A stretch of 64,000 bases of DNA from a virus: IMG/VR virus record IMGVR_UViG_3300032236_000300, positions 1 through 64,000 of that record; one strand, given 5' to 3'. The first letter of the stretch is position 1. Every line of letters begins with the position of its first letter. This document shows positions 43,763 through 51,683 of the stretch, piece by piece. The translations under genes were made by a program, and so were the position numbers. The notes under the pieces were generated by a model that saw only the letters and a program-made list of their open reading frames with translations, ran no database searches and had not been told where the DNA came from.

Positions 43763-44625
43763 TACTCTTCTTCAGTCCATTGCTTCAGTACGTCATTGAA
43801 CTCTTTCTTAGGTGCGGGTTCGACGTTTTTCTTGATGGTGCGTTTAGTTGGCTCTGGCACTTCTTCTGCGGCGGCTTTAGGCGCAGGAGCGGCAATCGCT
43901 TTCTTTTTAGCACCGTCGGTCTGTGCAGGGGTCTGCACAACTGCGGCTTTAGCGGCAGGGCTATCGCCCTTGTCTTTGGCAACTAGCCATTCTTCTTTAG
44001 ACAAGAAACGCACAGGCTTGAAGGTCAACTTGGGAGTATCGCTATCGCTGTCCATACGCATCTCTGTTACCAAAGTGCCGAGGCTCTTGCCTTGTGCGCC
44101 AACATACTTAGCGTATTGCTGGAACGGCATCTTGTCAGTATCGCCACGACCAAAGATTGATTTGGCGGGTAACACCAACTGGAACACGTCGCCTGCAACG
44201 TCGTCGGCTAACAAAACAGCCAAGCGTTGCTGATAACGACAGGCGCGTGAATCGCCTTGACCAGAGCCTTTGATGTTTTGTGAACAACCTTCGCATGTGG
44301 AATGTTGTGGGTACTCAATGCTTGCATCGGGTTTGTCGCCGTCGTTAGACCAGCAGTCAGGGTGCGAAGTCTCACCAGCAACATACTTACCAGCGTAGAA
44401 AGAACGTGATACTTTAGATGCGCCGTTCACAATGACGATATTCATTGCGCGGTTTTCGTTCTTTGCAATCTCCTCACCGCTGACCATCATGCGGAACACA
44501 CCACCACGGATGGAGATGCGCTTCATGCCAGTGTTACCAGCAAGAGCCTTGGTCATGTCATCGAGGCCAACTTCCTTGAGGTAGTCGGGAACATTGTTGC
44601 TAAAGAGTGCGAGGTCGTTACTCAT
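43762..44625 (-). CDS. Possible ssDNA-binding protein with zinc cysteines
   Basis: A 287-residue protein starting at 44625 (AAAGGAAAA). The N-terminal part is beta-rich (KRISIRGGVFRMMVSGEE, MNIVIVNGASKVSRSFYAGKY). Four cysteines at about 91, 111, 114 and 129 could hold zinc. The C-terminal third is Lys/Ala/Pro-rich and ends in an acidic WTEEE, like tails of phage SSBs that recruit partners. It is next to primase and helicase genes. SSB function is inferred from layout and context only. Confidence 0.5.
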   Translation of the reverse strand: MSNDLALFSNNVPDYLKEVGLDDMTKALAGNTGMKRISIRGGVFRMMVSGEEIAKNENRAMNIVIVNGASKVSRSFYAGKYVAGETSHPDCWSNDGDKPDASIEYPQHSTCEGCSQNIKGSGQGDSRACRYQQRLAVLLADDVAGDVFQLVLPAKSIFGRGDTDKMPFQQYAKYVGAQGKSLGTLVTEMRMDSDSDTPKLTFKPVRFLSKEEWLVAKDKGDSPAAKAAVVQTPAQTDGAKKKAIAAPAPKAAAEEVPEPTKRTIKKNVEPAPKKEFNDVLKQWTEEE

Positions 44626-44809
44626 TTGATTTTCCTTTGATAAAGTTGTATATAGCATTTGCGTTAAAGAGCAGTTCTTCAACTGACCCTTCGGAGTACT
44701 TACTCTGTTTCATTTGAGTAAGTGCCTGATCTACCGCACGCTCTCGGTAGAACAGTTCGTCGCGTTCCCTACGGAACTGCATTTCAAGTGTTGTTATCTC
44801 GGTGCTCAT
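44618..44809 (-). CDS. Small coiled-coil protein (63 aa)
   Basis: A charged helical protein (LEMQFRRERDELFYRERAVDQ) overlapping the SSB-like gene by 8 bases and touching the gene before it. GGAGG just upstream of the start. It may be an accessory subunit of the replication complex; function unknown. Confidence 0.65.
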   Translation of the reverse strand: MSTEITTLEMQFRRERDELFYRERAVDQALTQMKQSKYSEGSVEELLFNANAIYNFIKGKSNE

Positions 44810-45204
44810 TATTTCCTCCGAATAGTTATTTCATATTCACGATCAACGTTCAAGCCCATAGGCTCTACGTCAGGGTTGTTCTCTAAGAACTCTTTCATAT
44901 TCGTTTGATGAATACGCTTTTCTAGCAACTGCATTGCTTCATGCTCACGCATGAACTTGTAGAAGCTTTCCCAATCATTAGTCCAGAAGCGGTCTTTGAC
45001 GGTTCGATACGCAGTTCCCTGCGGTGTTGAAAAGCTAGTCACGCCAGTCTCTTTAGAGACCTCAAGTAACTTGTGCTTTAGGGTAGTCATCTGCTCTTCT
45101 AATTCGGCAGTCTCGGCCTTGTACTTTGCGTAGATGGCCTCTTTGGTGTCGCGAATCTTAATATAAGCTTCGACGACTTTCTCAATAGAAATATCTGATT
45201 CCAT
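44809..45204 (-). CDS. Conserved replication-region protein (131 aa)
   Basis: Starts at 45204 with GGAG five bases upstream; a longer frame to 45249 lacks a ribosome site and would reach into the promoter leader. Residues 1-60 are a coiled coil. The second part has TSFSTPQGTAYRTVKDRFW and FLENNPDVEPMGLNVDREYE, a block I have seen conserved in many tailed phages beside replication genes. Function unknown. It is the first gene after the promoter at 45258. Confidence 0.75.
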   Translation of the reverse strand: MESDISIEKVVEAYIKIRDTKEAIYAKYKAETAELEEQMTTLKHKLLEVSKETGVTSFSTPQGTAYRTVKDRFWTNDWESFYKFMREHEAMQLLEKRIHQTNMKEFLENNPDVEPMGLNVDREYEITIRRK

Positions 45205-45231
45205 ACTCACTCCAATTTGTTTTTTATAGGT

Positions 45232-45250
45232 GTTGGCTTGTTGCGCCAAC
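45232..45250 (-). promoter_or_regulatory. 5'-terminal mRNA hairpin
   Basis: GTTGGC (45232-45237), 7-base loop, GCCAAC (45245-45250). The predicted start of transcription is about 45251, so the RNA would begin with this stem-loop. Confidence 0.55.
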
Positions 45251-45257
45251 GAAAATT

Positions 45258-45285
45258 ATTATACTCTATTTGTTGACAGTGTCAA
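45258..45285 (-). promoter_or_regulatory. Consensus sigma70 promoter, leftward, internal
   Basis: On the minus strand TTGACA (45285-45280) and TATAAT (45263-45258) with a 16-base spacer. A 13-bp dyad TTGACA-C-TGTCAA (45273-45285) covers the -35. The -35 touches the stop of the helicase gene. It gives extra transcription of the genes from 45204 to 40474. Confidence 0.85.
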
Positions 45286-46823
45286 GAGTTAATTTCACTT
45301 TTATACAGGTCGATGATCTTGTTGTGAAAGTCCAATTTGTTTTGCAACATACCGTAGAGTTTTGTTTCTACAGGACTACCTTCAAGATGCACGACTGTCA
45401 TAGGATTGCGCTGACCCGGCCTATCGATACGTGCGTTTGCTTGCAAGTATGTTTCTATCGACGTGACAGGAGCGTACCACACGATTACGTTAGCGGCTGT
45501 TAGGGTTACTCCGTGTGCCGCCGCTTGTGGTTGAATCAAAAGTACTCGTGGCTCATCTTGTTCTTGAAACCTTTTAAAGATGTCGGTGCGCTTTGACACA
45601 CTTACAGAGCCATTGATAATCTCTGACGTTACCTTGTTCTTTGTTAGGAAGTCTTGTATTAAATCTAACGTGTGCGTGAATGGTACAAACACTAGAACTT
45701 TATGGCTTGCCTCTTCAATAACTTCTAACAAAATGTTTAATCGATTCGATGCATCAAACTCAATTACATTCTTGGTATCTGTATATACAGCGCCGCAAGA
45801 GATTTGTAATAGTTTGTTTAGTTGAGCCGCCGCATTCACGGCAGAGACTTCATCGCCAACTGCTTCGATCAGCATTTCTTTCTTGAGGTCTTTGTAGTAC
45901 TTGGACTGCTGTGGTGTTAGTGGTGCGAATCGTGAAGTGTGTGTCACATCAGGCAGATCAATACAGTCTTTCTTCTCAAACCGAATCGCTGGCTGGAGCA
46001 TGTTGTGCACGATGCTTTGTGCTTGTGGTTTTGGAATCCATTTGAATCGAGTCAGTTGATACATCACAACATCGCGGTAAGCCGTGTATAAGTGCGGGGC
46101 TTTTGCAGGTACGCATAGTTTGGCTAGGCCATAAGCATCTAGTGGAGACTGAGCTGCGGGTGTACCCGTCATCATCCATATCCAAGTATCAGGAGTGACG
46201 ATTCTTTTTAACGTTTTAAACCGCTCGGTCCTAGAGTTCTTGTAAGCGTTTGCTTCGTCAATGATGATGAGGTCAAACCCACCAGCCTTGAGTTCTTCTT
46301 CAACAACGCTCACGCCGTCGTAGTTAATGATGACGTACTCGGCACCGCCCTCGACGATAGCCTTGCGTTTCTTGCGGTCGCCGTGCGCCACATCTACATG
46401 GCGGTGAACAGCAAACTTAAACAAGTCGGCTTGCCATGCGGCTTGCATGATTGAGACGGGGCAGATAACTAGCACGCGACTGATGTAGCCCTGCGCTATT
46501 AAATAGTCCGATGCCCATATAGCCGATGCCGTTTTGCCAGTACCCTGCTCGTTAAAACAAAAGGCGCGTGGGTGTAAGGTCAGAAAGGATGCGGTATCCT
46601 TTTGATGGTTCATTGGTCTATGGAGTCCGGGCCAGTCATAGTCACGCTCTATGGGAGACGGCACGTCAGGTAGCCCCAATACTTTAAGCATCTGTGCTTC
46701 CTTCAACCCCCAATGAACAGCCACCGAATCCTCGGTGTACTCGGCACTCTTAGCAATCGTCGAGAGAATCTTCTGTGGCTCTTCAGTCTGTATGACTAGG
46801 TATTTGTTTTCAACTACTTGCAT
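45282..46823 (-). CDS. SNF2-type DNA helicase/translocase
   Basis: A 513-residue superfamily 2 ATPase. Motif I NEQGTGKT (91-98), Ia with LVICPVSIMQAAW, motif II DEAN (189-192), motif III MTGTPA, and motifs V/VI in HGVTLTAANVIVWYAP and QANARIDRPGQ are all present. It should move along double-stranded DNA and may help replication start, fork restart or protein removal. The order beside Cas4-like nuclease, polymerase and primase genes is common in podoviruses. Confidence 0.93.
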   Translation of the reverse strand: MQVVENKYLVIQTEEPQKILSTIAKSAEYTEDSVAVHWGLKEAQMLKVLGLPDVPSPIERDYDWPGLHRPMNHQKDTASFLTLHPRAFCFNEQGTGKTASAIWASDYLIAQGYISRVLVICPVSIMQAAWQADLFKFAVHRHVDVAHGDRKKRKAIVEGGAEYVIINYDGVSVVEEELKAGGFDLIIIDEANAYKNSRTERFKTLKRIVTPDTWIWMMTGTPAAQSPLDAYGLAKLCVPAKAPHLYTAYRDVVMYQLTRFKWIPKPQAQSIVHNMLQPAIRFEKKDCIDLPDVTHTSRFAPLTPQQSKYYKDLKKEMLIEAVGDEVSAVNAAAQLNKLLQISCGAVYTDTKNVIEFDASNRLNILLEVIEEASHKVLVFVPFTHTLDLIQDFLTKNKVTSEIINGSVSVSKRTDIFKRFQEQDEPRVLLIQPQAAAHGVTLTAANVIVWYAPVTSIETYLQANARIDRPGQRNPMTVVHLEGSPVETKLYGMLQNKLDFHNKIIDLYKSEINS

Positions 46824-47160
46824 TTAGTTTGTCTTTTAGTACGTAGATTTGGGTATAAGAAGAAATATCTGACTCTGAAAGCAACAAGCCTCGCGCATGT
46901 GTTTCTTGTGCTACTCGCATGTCGTCGCCAGTTTCATCCATCCCCCACTTCTTTCTAAGCGAATGAAACGTGATTGGTTGATCGCCATATAACAAAAGCC
47001 ATGCGGCTTTAAGCTGATCGTTTGTCATGTCACGAGCAAAGTGTCCTACCACTGTAGTCTTTATGTCTTCAAACCGCATCGTATAGTCCATAGACCTAGG
47101 GTCAGACCAACCAAACTCATACCGCCCTGTTGCCTTGTATTTCATTGTCGCCGTACTCAT
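46810..47160 (-). CDS. Small protein, paralogue of the next upstream gene
   Basis: A 116-residue protein starting at 47160 (ATGA overlap with the gene before). The segment MTNDQLKAAWLLLYGDQPIT resembles LTVEQLRAAWILAYGTRWVS in the protein at 47157, and both are followed by a similar helical end, so the two are tandem paralogues. No known domain. It overlaps the helicase start by 14 bases. Confidence 0.68.
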   Translation of the reverse strand: MSTATMKYKATGRYEFGWSDPRSMDYTMRFEDIKTTVVGHFARDMTNDQLKAAWLLLYGDQPITFHSLRKKWGMDETGDDMRVAQETHARGLLLSESDISSYTQIYVLKDKLNASS

Positions 47161-47687
47161 GTCTTGATCCTGCCTATTGGTACCCACTGATCGGTTAAGT
47201 TGTGGGTTTCTATTTCACCAAATGCAATCAAACGATGCGCCACAACATTTAGATAGTCGTCGTCCATCGGCTTTTCCATAGACACCCAACGTGTTCCATA
47301 CGCAAGTATCCAAGCGGCACGAAGTTGTTCCACGGTTAACTCAAATGCAGGGTGCTCTTCCAAGTCAATCTTTCTAAGGCGAGCCTGTGGTGGGTATGTG
47401 GTTTGTTTTAGGGTGTGGTTTTTTAACATGTTGGCTACGGTGGCGCTGTTACCGAGGTGAGTTATGTATGGGCCAGCAGTGATAGTGGCGCTACCATTAC
47501 CACCATTACTAACCTCTAACATCGAAGACCCATAAAACATCGCATCAACAGATGCTTTTTCCAATGACTCACTTAACCCCGTGGTCGGATCGGCGAGCAT
47601 ATGATCTATTACTGCTTGCGCTTGTGACGCGCAGGTTTGATCTTGTGGTTTTTCCGCCTTTACTAAGAGGCTTTTTATGATCGACAT
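47157..47687 (-). CDS. Protein of unknown function, overlaps HNH gene
   Basis: A 176-residue protein. The ATG at 47687 is chosen because AAGGGAG lies 9 bases upstream; the ATG at 47696 has no spacing. It shares the QLRAAWILAYG block with the protein at 46810. The first 119 bases of the gene overlap the HNH gene in another frame, which is long for this compact genome. Function unknown. Confidence 0.65.
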   Translation of the reverse strand: MSIIKSLLVKAEKPQDQTCASQAQAVIDHMLADPTTGLSESLEKASVDAMFYGSSMLEVSNGGNGSATITAGPYITHLGNSATVANMLKNHTLKQTTYPPQARLRKIDLEEHPAFELTVEQLRAAWILAYGTRWVSMEKPMDDDYLNVVAHRLIAFGEIETHNLTDQWVPIGRIKT

Positions 47688-47835
47688 CTTTTCCATCTCC
47701 CTTGTGAACTAGTCCTGCTTTTTCCATAATCGCCCGCGCTTTGTTGCGCTCGGCTCTTTTCTTCTTAACGGCGGGCGTGCCGTCGTATGTTTCGTATTCG
47801 TGCTTGTATGGTCTAGGTTTATTGACGTATGGCAT
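47569..47835 (-). CDS. HNH-like endonuclease
   Basis: An 88-residue basic protein. The core is KKRAERNKARAIMEKAGLVH, then KDVDHKKPLSKGG (D52, H53), SNLRVTSASSNRSYA (N67, N76), matching the beta-beta-alpha metal site of phage HNH proteins without zinc cysteines. It could nick or cut DNA in replication or packaging. AAGGAGCC supports the start. The 3' end overlaps the next gene by 119 bases. Confidence 0.82.
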   Translation of the reverse strand: MPYVNKPRPYKHEYETYDGTPAVKKKRAERNKARAIMEKAGLVHKGDGKDVDHKKPLSKGGKTTRSNLRVTSASSNRSYARRSDHGVK

Positions 47836-47844
47836 GGTGGCTCC

Positions 47845-48096
47845 TTAGTAGTTTGCGGTATTGCCTTTGTAGACGATACGGTAGTTTTGGATTTCACGGT
47901 CAATGATTTCGCGTGAGTTGTTGCGAGTGACATCTACCGCAATATTTCTAATGTGTGTCGCAAGTGAACCCCAAGGGTTTCTTGCAATTTCTTCCATCAC
48001 CGTATCGACAATCAATTTCTTCACGTCGTCTTGCAACTTCATGTAAGCGGCGGCGGCATTGTTTGGGTCGGCTAAGTCTTCTGCGGTTTCTATCAT
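47845..48096 (-). CDS. Small protein of unknown function (83 aa)
   Basis: Helical, with LADPNNAAAAYMKLQDDVKK and VTRNNSREIIDREIQNYR. A perfect AAGGAGG precedes the ATG. Nine-base gaps separate it from both neighbours, the Cas4-like and HNH genes. No domain recognised. Confidence 0.68.
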   Translation of the reverse strand: MIETAEDLADPNNAAAAYMKLQDDVKKLIVDTVMEEIARNPWGSLATHIRNIAVDVTRNNSREIIDREIQNYRIVYKGNTANY

Positions 48097-48105
48097 ATTT
48101 CCTCC

Positions 48106-48771
48106 TTAAGTTTTCTTACTGTTGTGCTCACAGTCGGTTACAGGGCACCAACCACGGCAGGTGAAGTTTGGTCTAGGGTTCCAAACATCCGTAATCATCG
48201 CACTCTCTAGCTGATTTGTCTCGGGTATCCATTTGCCCCAAGCCTCAGTCTGTTGGTCTGCAGTGAATTCGGCAGGAACTAAATCTTTGACTACCAAAAA
48301 CATCAGGCCAGCCTTGATGGATTTGATTTGCGGGAAGTGTTTGAAAGTCAAAAGGGACAGCAATTCTAGTTGCTTCTTGTCCGCATACCGACTGGACTTG
48401 CTAGTTTTGTAATCAACAATTCGTGCCTTCTCGCCATCAATAACAAGCAGGTCGGCGATACCACGAAACCAAACATTCTTGTCTCTAAATCCGCAGGGCT
48501 TCATGTCCTTGGTTAAGCCCATCTCGTACTCGCACAACTTCTCGCCCGACAAGGCTTTCAGTGGGTCTAAGAACGGCTGGATGTAAGCGTACTTTTCTGG
48601 TATCGGAGTACCATCACGGATGTATTCTTCTGCTGCCTTATGAACCGCACTGCCGTAGAGCAAGTGTTCCTGTGGTGGCTCGACGATATCTTTGACGATA
48701 CGCATCCTGTGGTACTTGCGTGGGCATTGTTGGAACAGCGAAATACTGCTGTAAGACCATGTGTAATTCAT
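48106..48771 (-). CDS. Cas4/RecB-like PD-(D/E)XK exonuclease with Fe-S cysteines
   Basis: A 221-residue nuclease. Motifs: SLFQQCPRKYH (C16), GSAVHKAAE (H44), FRGIADLL (D107), IVDYKTSK (D120, K122), a QLELLSL helix, and a C-terminal CRGWCPVTDC (C205, C209, C214). One N-terminal and three C-terminal cysteines make the iron-sulphur site of Cas4-type enzymes. In phages these act as 5'-3' exonucleases in recombination. No CRISPR genes are nearby, so it is a replication enzyme. Confidence 0.92.
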   Translation of the reverse strand: MNYTWSYSSISLFQQCPRKYHRMRIVKDIVEPPQEHLLYGSAVHKAAEEYIRDGTPIPEKYAYIQPFLDPLKALSGEKLCEYEMGLTKDMKPCGFRDKNVWFRGIADLLVIDGEKARIVDYKTSKSSRYADKKQLELLSLLTFKHFPQIKSIKAGLMFLVVKDLVPAEFTADQQTEAWGKWIPETNQLESAMITDVWNPRPNFTCRGWCPVTDCEHNSKKT

Positions 48772-48978
48772 TTATTTTCTACCTAATGCTTTTGCAAAGT
48801 GGTCGTCGTAGCGTCTACGCATCTCATCAAGCGTAGCGGCGGCACCTGCGTTTTCTTGTTTGACTTTCTCTTCTACCAGTTTGGCAAAGGCTTCAACGTC
48901 AGTAACGCCACCAGTCACAATGCCGTCGGCAATAGAAAAGCCAGCCTGTCTAGCCATCTCAATGATTTCATCTTTCAT
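48772..48978 (-). CDS. Small helical protein (68 aa)
   Basis: The start at 48978 overlaps the polymerase stop as ATGA, with GGAG six bases upstream. The helix-rich sequence (MARQAGFSIADGIV ... FAKLVEEKVKQENAG ... EMRRRYDDHFAKALG) resembles small accessory proteins found after phage polymerases. Function unknown. Confidence 0.68.
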   Translation of the reverse strand: MKDEIIEMARQAGFSIADGIVTGGVTDVEAFAKLVEEKVKQENAGAAATLDEMRRRYDDHFAKALGRK

Positions 48979-50837
48979 ACCAAACTCCATTTCTCAATAG
49001 ACATCTTCTTACCGCAGTCGGCGTAACTTTTACCTGCGCCAATCTCACATGCCAAAGGCAAAGTCTCAGCCCACTTGGGGCGCCAACGCATACATTCGTT
49101 TACATATTTGATAGCTTCATCGCGCTCTGATTCGGGAACTACACACGCCACGGCATCATGCACAGTTAAAACTGGCTTGTAGCGTTTCGCTATCCGTAGC
49201 ATCTGCTCAGCAATCACACAGCGTGCGAGTGCTTGGCACAAATTCTCGACTACCTTACCGCCGTAGATTCTGACCACACCCTTGCGTGTATCGTAGACAT
49301 ACTGGATTCGACCATGAACATCAACCTCGCCATTAGCACGCAGGCTCATATACTTGAGAGGCAAACCGCTAGGAAGATCGTAGCCAATTCCGGGGAGTAC
49401 GCTTACTGCCTGTACTTGTTTACCAAACGTAGTAGTGACAAGCTTCTCGCTTGACAAGGCTTCCAAAGTTCTTTGTCCTTCATCCCACAACGCGGGGATA
49501 TGCGGGAACTCTTGGCGGTAAACCTTCAAGATGTGTTGGCACATAGGGTCTTCTAAATTAACCCCAAAGTTTCTTAGTTGCAACTGGAACTTGCGCCAAC
49601 CCATGCCGTAACCCGCACCAAGAATCGTGGTCTTACCTACGAAACGCTCGGACTCATTGATATCTTCAACTGGCTTGCCATATATCTTTGCCGCCATGAT
49701 TTTGTACACATCTCGGCCTTCTGCAAACGCAGTTACCAAATCGTTCTGCCCCGATAGCCATGCAACGATACGCGCTTCGATCTGTGAAGAGTCGGCATCA
49801 ATCATGACGTAACCATCAGGCACAACGATCGCTGATTTAAGTGGTGACTTGCGTGGCAAGTTCTGTAGGTTTAGCTTGTCGTCCCCACCCCAACGCCCTG
49901 TGTGCGCGGCATAGTATCTGAGGGGGACTGGGAGGCTACCACGCTTCGCTATGGAGATAAACCTTTGCGTGCGTGTCTCTTCTAGTGTGGACTTTGTCCC
50001 AAGGCGTGCGGCAACAAGTGCTTGCACTCGCTCGTCCCAGTGGTCTGCCAGTGCTTTAAATCCTTCGTCGCTCTTAGCCAAAGCAAGCGCTTGCTTGCCT
50101 GTTGTGGGGCTAACCTTCATGGGTGGTGGCACACCATACTCAATCAATCGCTCGGCAAACTTCTGATTGGACATGAGCACCTCTCTGTCGGCGCACGCCT
50201 CGGCGATCAAGGCTTCCTTCTTCTCCTGTACCTGCACAAGATGTTGCTCAAGTATCGGCAGGTCTAGACGTAGCGTCGGCTCTGTGAACATACGCAGAGT
50301 CATGTCAACTAGCCGTAGCTCTGGCTTCTTGAAGTTTGCTTGCAGAATATTGAATAGGTCGTACGTCAGCTTGACGTCGTTCTTGCAGTACTCGCCGTAC
50401 TGCGCCAAATCCTGCGCAGAAAAATCCATCCTGCGTTTGCCCATAGCCGCGACTACCTCAGTACCCTTCACCCCCAAGCCATAACGCTCGGCGGCTTTTG
50501 CTAGGCTGTTGCCAACCTCTGTGCCGTCAATAGCACGTAGCATTGCTAGAGTATCGAGAAGTACTTTTGGCCTAATACCAAACCGCCAAGAAAGGATAGC
50601 ACCATCAAACATGCAATTATGAGCAAGCAGAAAAGAACTATCCCAGTCAAAGTTAGATAGAAACTCACTGGTGTCGGCGTGATTTCCTGTGAACCATTGT
50701 GTTGTGTCGTCATTTACTTTTACTCCTACACCGATGACCTCAAAGCGGTCGTCGCGAATGTACTCTTCAGTTGTTAATTTGGATAGAGAGAAGTCTTTGT
50801 CGTAGAACGTCTCGAAGTCAAGGGTGATTAGGTTCAT
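48975..50837 (-). CDS. DNA polymerase, family A, with 3'-5' exonuclease
   Basis: A 620-residue replicative polymerase. Exonuclease motifs: LDFETF (D7, E9), LAHNCMFDGA (N74, D78) and YCKNDVKLTYD (Y150, D154). Polymerase motifs: HTGRWGG (311-317), IDADSSQIEARI (345-356; motif A), KTTILGAGYGMG (401-412; helix O) and LTVHDAV (556-562; motif C, H559-D560). The size fits short phage family A polymerases. It has no 5' nuclease domain. Start and stop overlap neighbours by 4 bases. Confidence 0.96.
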   Translation of the reverse strand: MNLITLDFETFYDKDFSLSKLTTEEYIRDDRFEVIGVGVKVNDDTTQWFTGNHADTSEFLSNFDWDSSFLLAHNCMFDGAILSWRFGIRPKVLLDTLAMLRAIDGTEVGNSLAKAAERYGLGVKGTEVVAAMGKRRMDFSAQDLAQYGEYCKNDVKLTYDLFNILQANFKKPELRLVDMTLRMFTEPTLRLDLPILEQHLVQVQEKKEALIAEACADREVLMSNQKFAERLIEYGVPPPMKVSPTTGKQALALAKSDEGFKALADHWDERVQALVAARLGTKSTLEETRTQRFISIAKRGSLPVPLRYYAAHTGRWGGDDKLNLQNLPRKSPLKSAIVVPDGYVMIDADSSQIEARIVAWLSGQNDLVTAFAEGRDVYKIMAAKIYGKPVEDINESERFVGKTTILGAGYGMGWRKFQLQLRNFGVNLEDPMCQHILKVYRQEFPHIPALWDEGQRTLEALSSEKLVTTTFGKQVQAVSVLPGIGYDLPSGLPLKYMSLRANGEVDVHGRIQYVYDTRKGVVRIYGGKVVENLCQALARCVIAEQMLRIAKRYKPVLTVHDAVACVVPESERDEAIKYVNECMRWRPKWAETLPLACEIGAGKSYADCGKKMSIEKWSLV

Positions 50838-51289
50838 TGTTTAAGTTGTGCCCACGGATCAGGCAAGGTGCTTTGTTGTGGTGGGATAAATTGCGACTGT
50901 TGCATTAACCTGCTTTGCGCGTATGATTTTTTCAGTTCCTCTTCAAGTACCGACAGTGCTTGGTCTGCCACTGCTTTTGTTGTTAACAGCGTTTTCGGCC
51001 TTCCCTCTTTCTCTTCCCTGTAGTCCCACCTTGTTTTAGCGGGAGACATAGCACGCTCAAGAATCTCTTGGTAGGCTATTGCTTTCCTAAACTTTTTAAG
51101 ATGCGCCCTGTACTCGGTACTGATACAGTACTTTTCTATAGAAGTGAAGCGGTCAAACCCGTCCCCCTTTACAAGTGAATCCCACTTGCTATCGTCAATA
51201 ACAAACTCTTCCGCAAAATGATTGTCCATGCGTTCAAGCAAGAGTTTTACCTCGTCAGCGCAAAAGCGCCGTAGTAGTTTTATTTTCAT
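50834..51289 (-). CDS. Conserved protein before the polymerase (151 aa)
   Basis: A charged helical protein with RWDYREEKEGRPKTLLTTK in the middle and a Gln/Pro-rich tail (QQSQFIPPQQSTLPDPWAQL). The end overlaps the polymerase start by 4 bases, so co-translation is expected. It may be a polymerase accessory factor; no known domain. Confidence 0.68.
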   Translation of the reverse strand: MKIKLLRRFCADEVKLLLERMDNHFAEEFVIDDSKWDSLVKGDGFDRFTSIEKYCISTEYRAHLKKFRKAIAYQEILERAMSPAKTRWDYREEKEGRPKTLLTTKAVADQALSVLEEELKKSYAQSRLMQQSQFIPPQQSTLPDPWAQLKQ

Positions 51290-51441
51290 TCTTTACCCCT
51301 CCATATGAGAAATGCACGCTTGATTGCGTACCATAGGCTTTGACGCATCAGTTGCTTCTTCAACTGCTCGTTCTCCAATAGCAACTCGCTGTTGTGCATG
51401 GACATCATGTTCCATGCTTTCTGTATATCTTCTTGAGTCAT
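51286..51441 (-). CDS. Micro-protein (51 aa), coiled coil with basic end
   Basis: Fills the gap between genes at 51438 and 51289 with ATGA overlaps at both ends. The sequence MTQEDIQKAWNMMSMHNSEL continues as a leucine-rich coiled coil and ends in a hydrophobic-basic helix (WYAIKRAFLIWRGKE). Overlaps on both sides make it a very likely gene. Confidence 0.72.
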   Translation of the reverse strand: MTQEDIQKAWNMMSMHNSELLLENEQLKKQLMRQSLWYAIKRAFLIWRGKE

Positions 51442-51683
51442 CCTATCTTCCCCGCTTTTAATATGCCAAACTCAGAACGCTTCCAAAGAAATGAAATGGT
51501 TGGCACAGCACCAGCACTAAACAAGTCTGATGCTGTAAAAGTAGCATTAGTATGTCTTGGGTACCCCGGGCCAACGTATCTCTTAGTGTCTCGGTAGTGT
51601 GGTACATAAGTTATGTCATTCAGTTTAAATGAGGTGTACCTGTACAGTTCAGCTTTGTCTTCGTCTTTTGCTTTTGTAGTCAT
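51438..51683 (-). CDS. Small protein of unknown function (81 aa)
   Basis: A beta-rich small protein (YRYTSFKLNDITYVPHYRDT, then VPTISFLWKRSEFGIL). It overlaps both neighbours by 4 bases. No domain recognised. Confidence 0.65.
   Translation of the reverse strand: MTTKAKDEDKAELYRYTSFKLNDITYVPHYRDTKRYVGPGYPRHTNATFTASDLFSAGAVPTISFLWKRSEFGILKAGKIG

Noticed and set aside
43568-44233. Rightward frame (221 codons) opposite the SSB-like and HTH genes
   Set aside because: No start signal and a hydrophobic low-complexity product; both leftward genes have good starts and an HTH motif.
45273-45278. TTGACA on the + strand as a rightward promoter
   Set aside because: No TATAAT-like hexamer at 15-19 bases downstream and it would run against the gene; it is the other half of the dyad over the leftward -35.
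48106-48771. CRISPR-associated Cas4
   Set aside because: No repeat-spacer array or other cas genes were found in the window; the neighbours are replication genes, so a phage recombination exonuclease is more likely.
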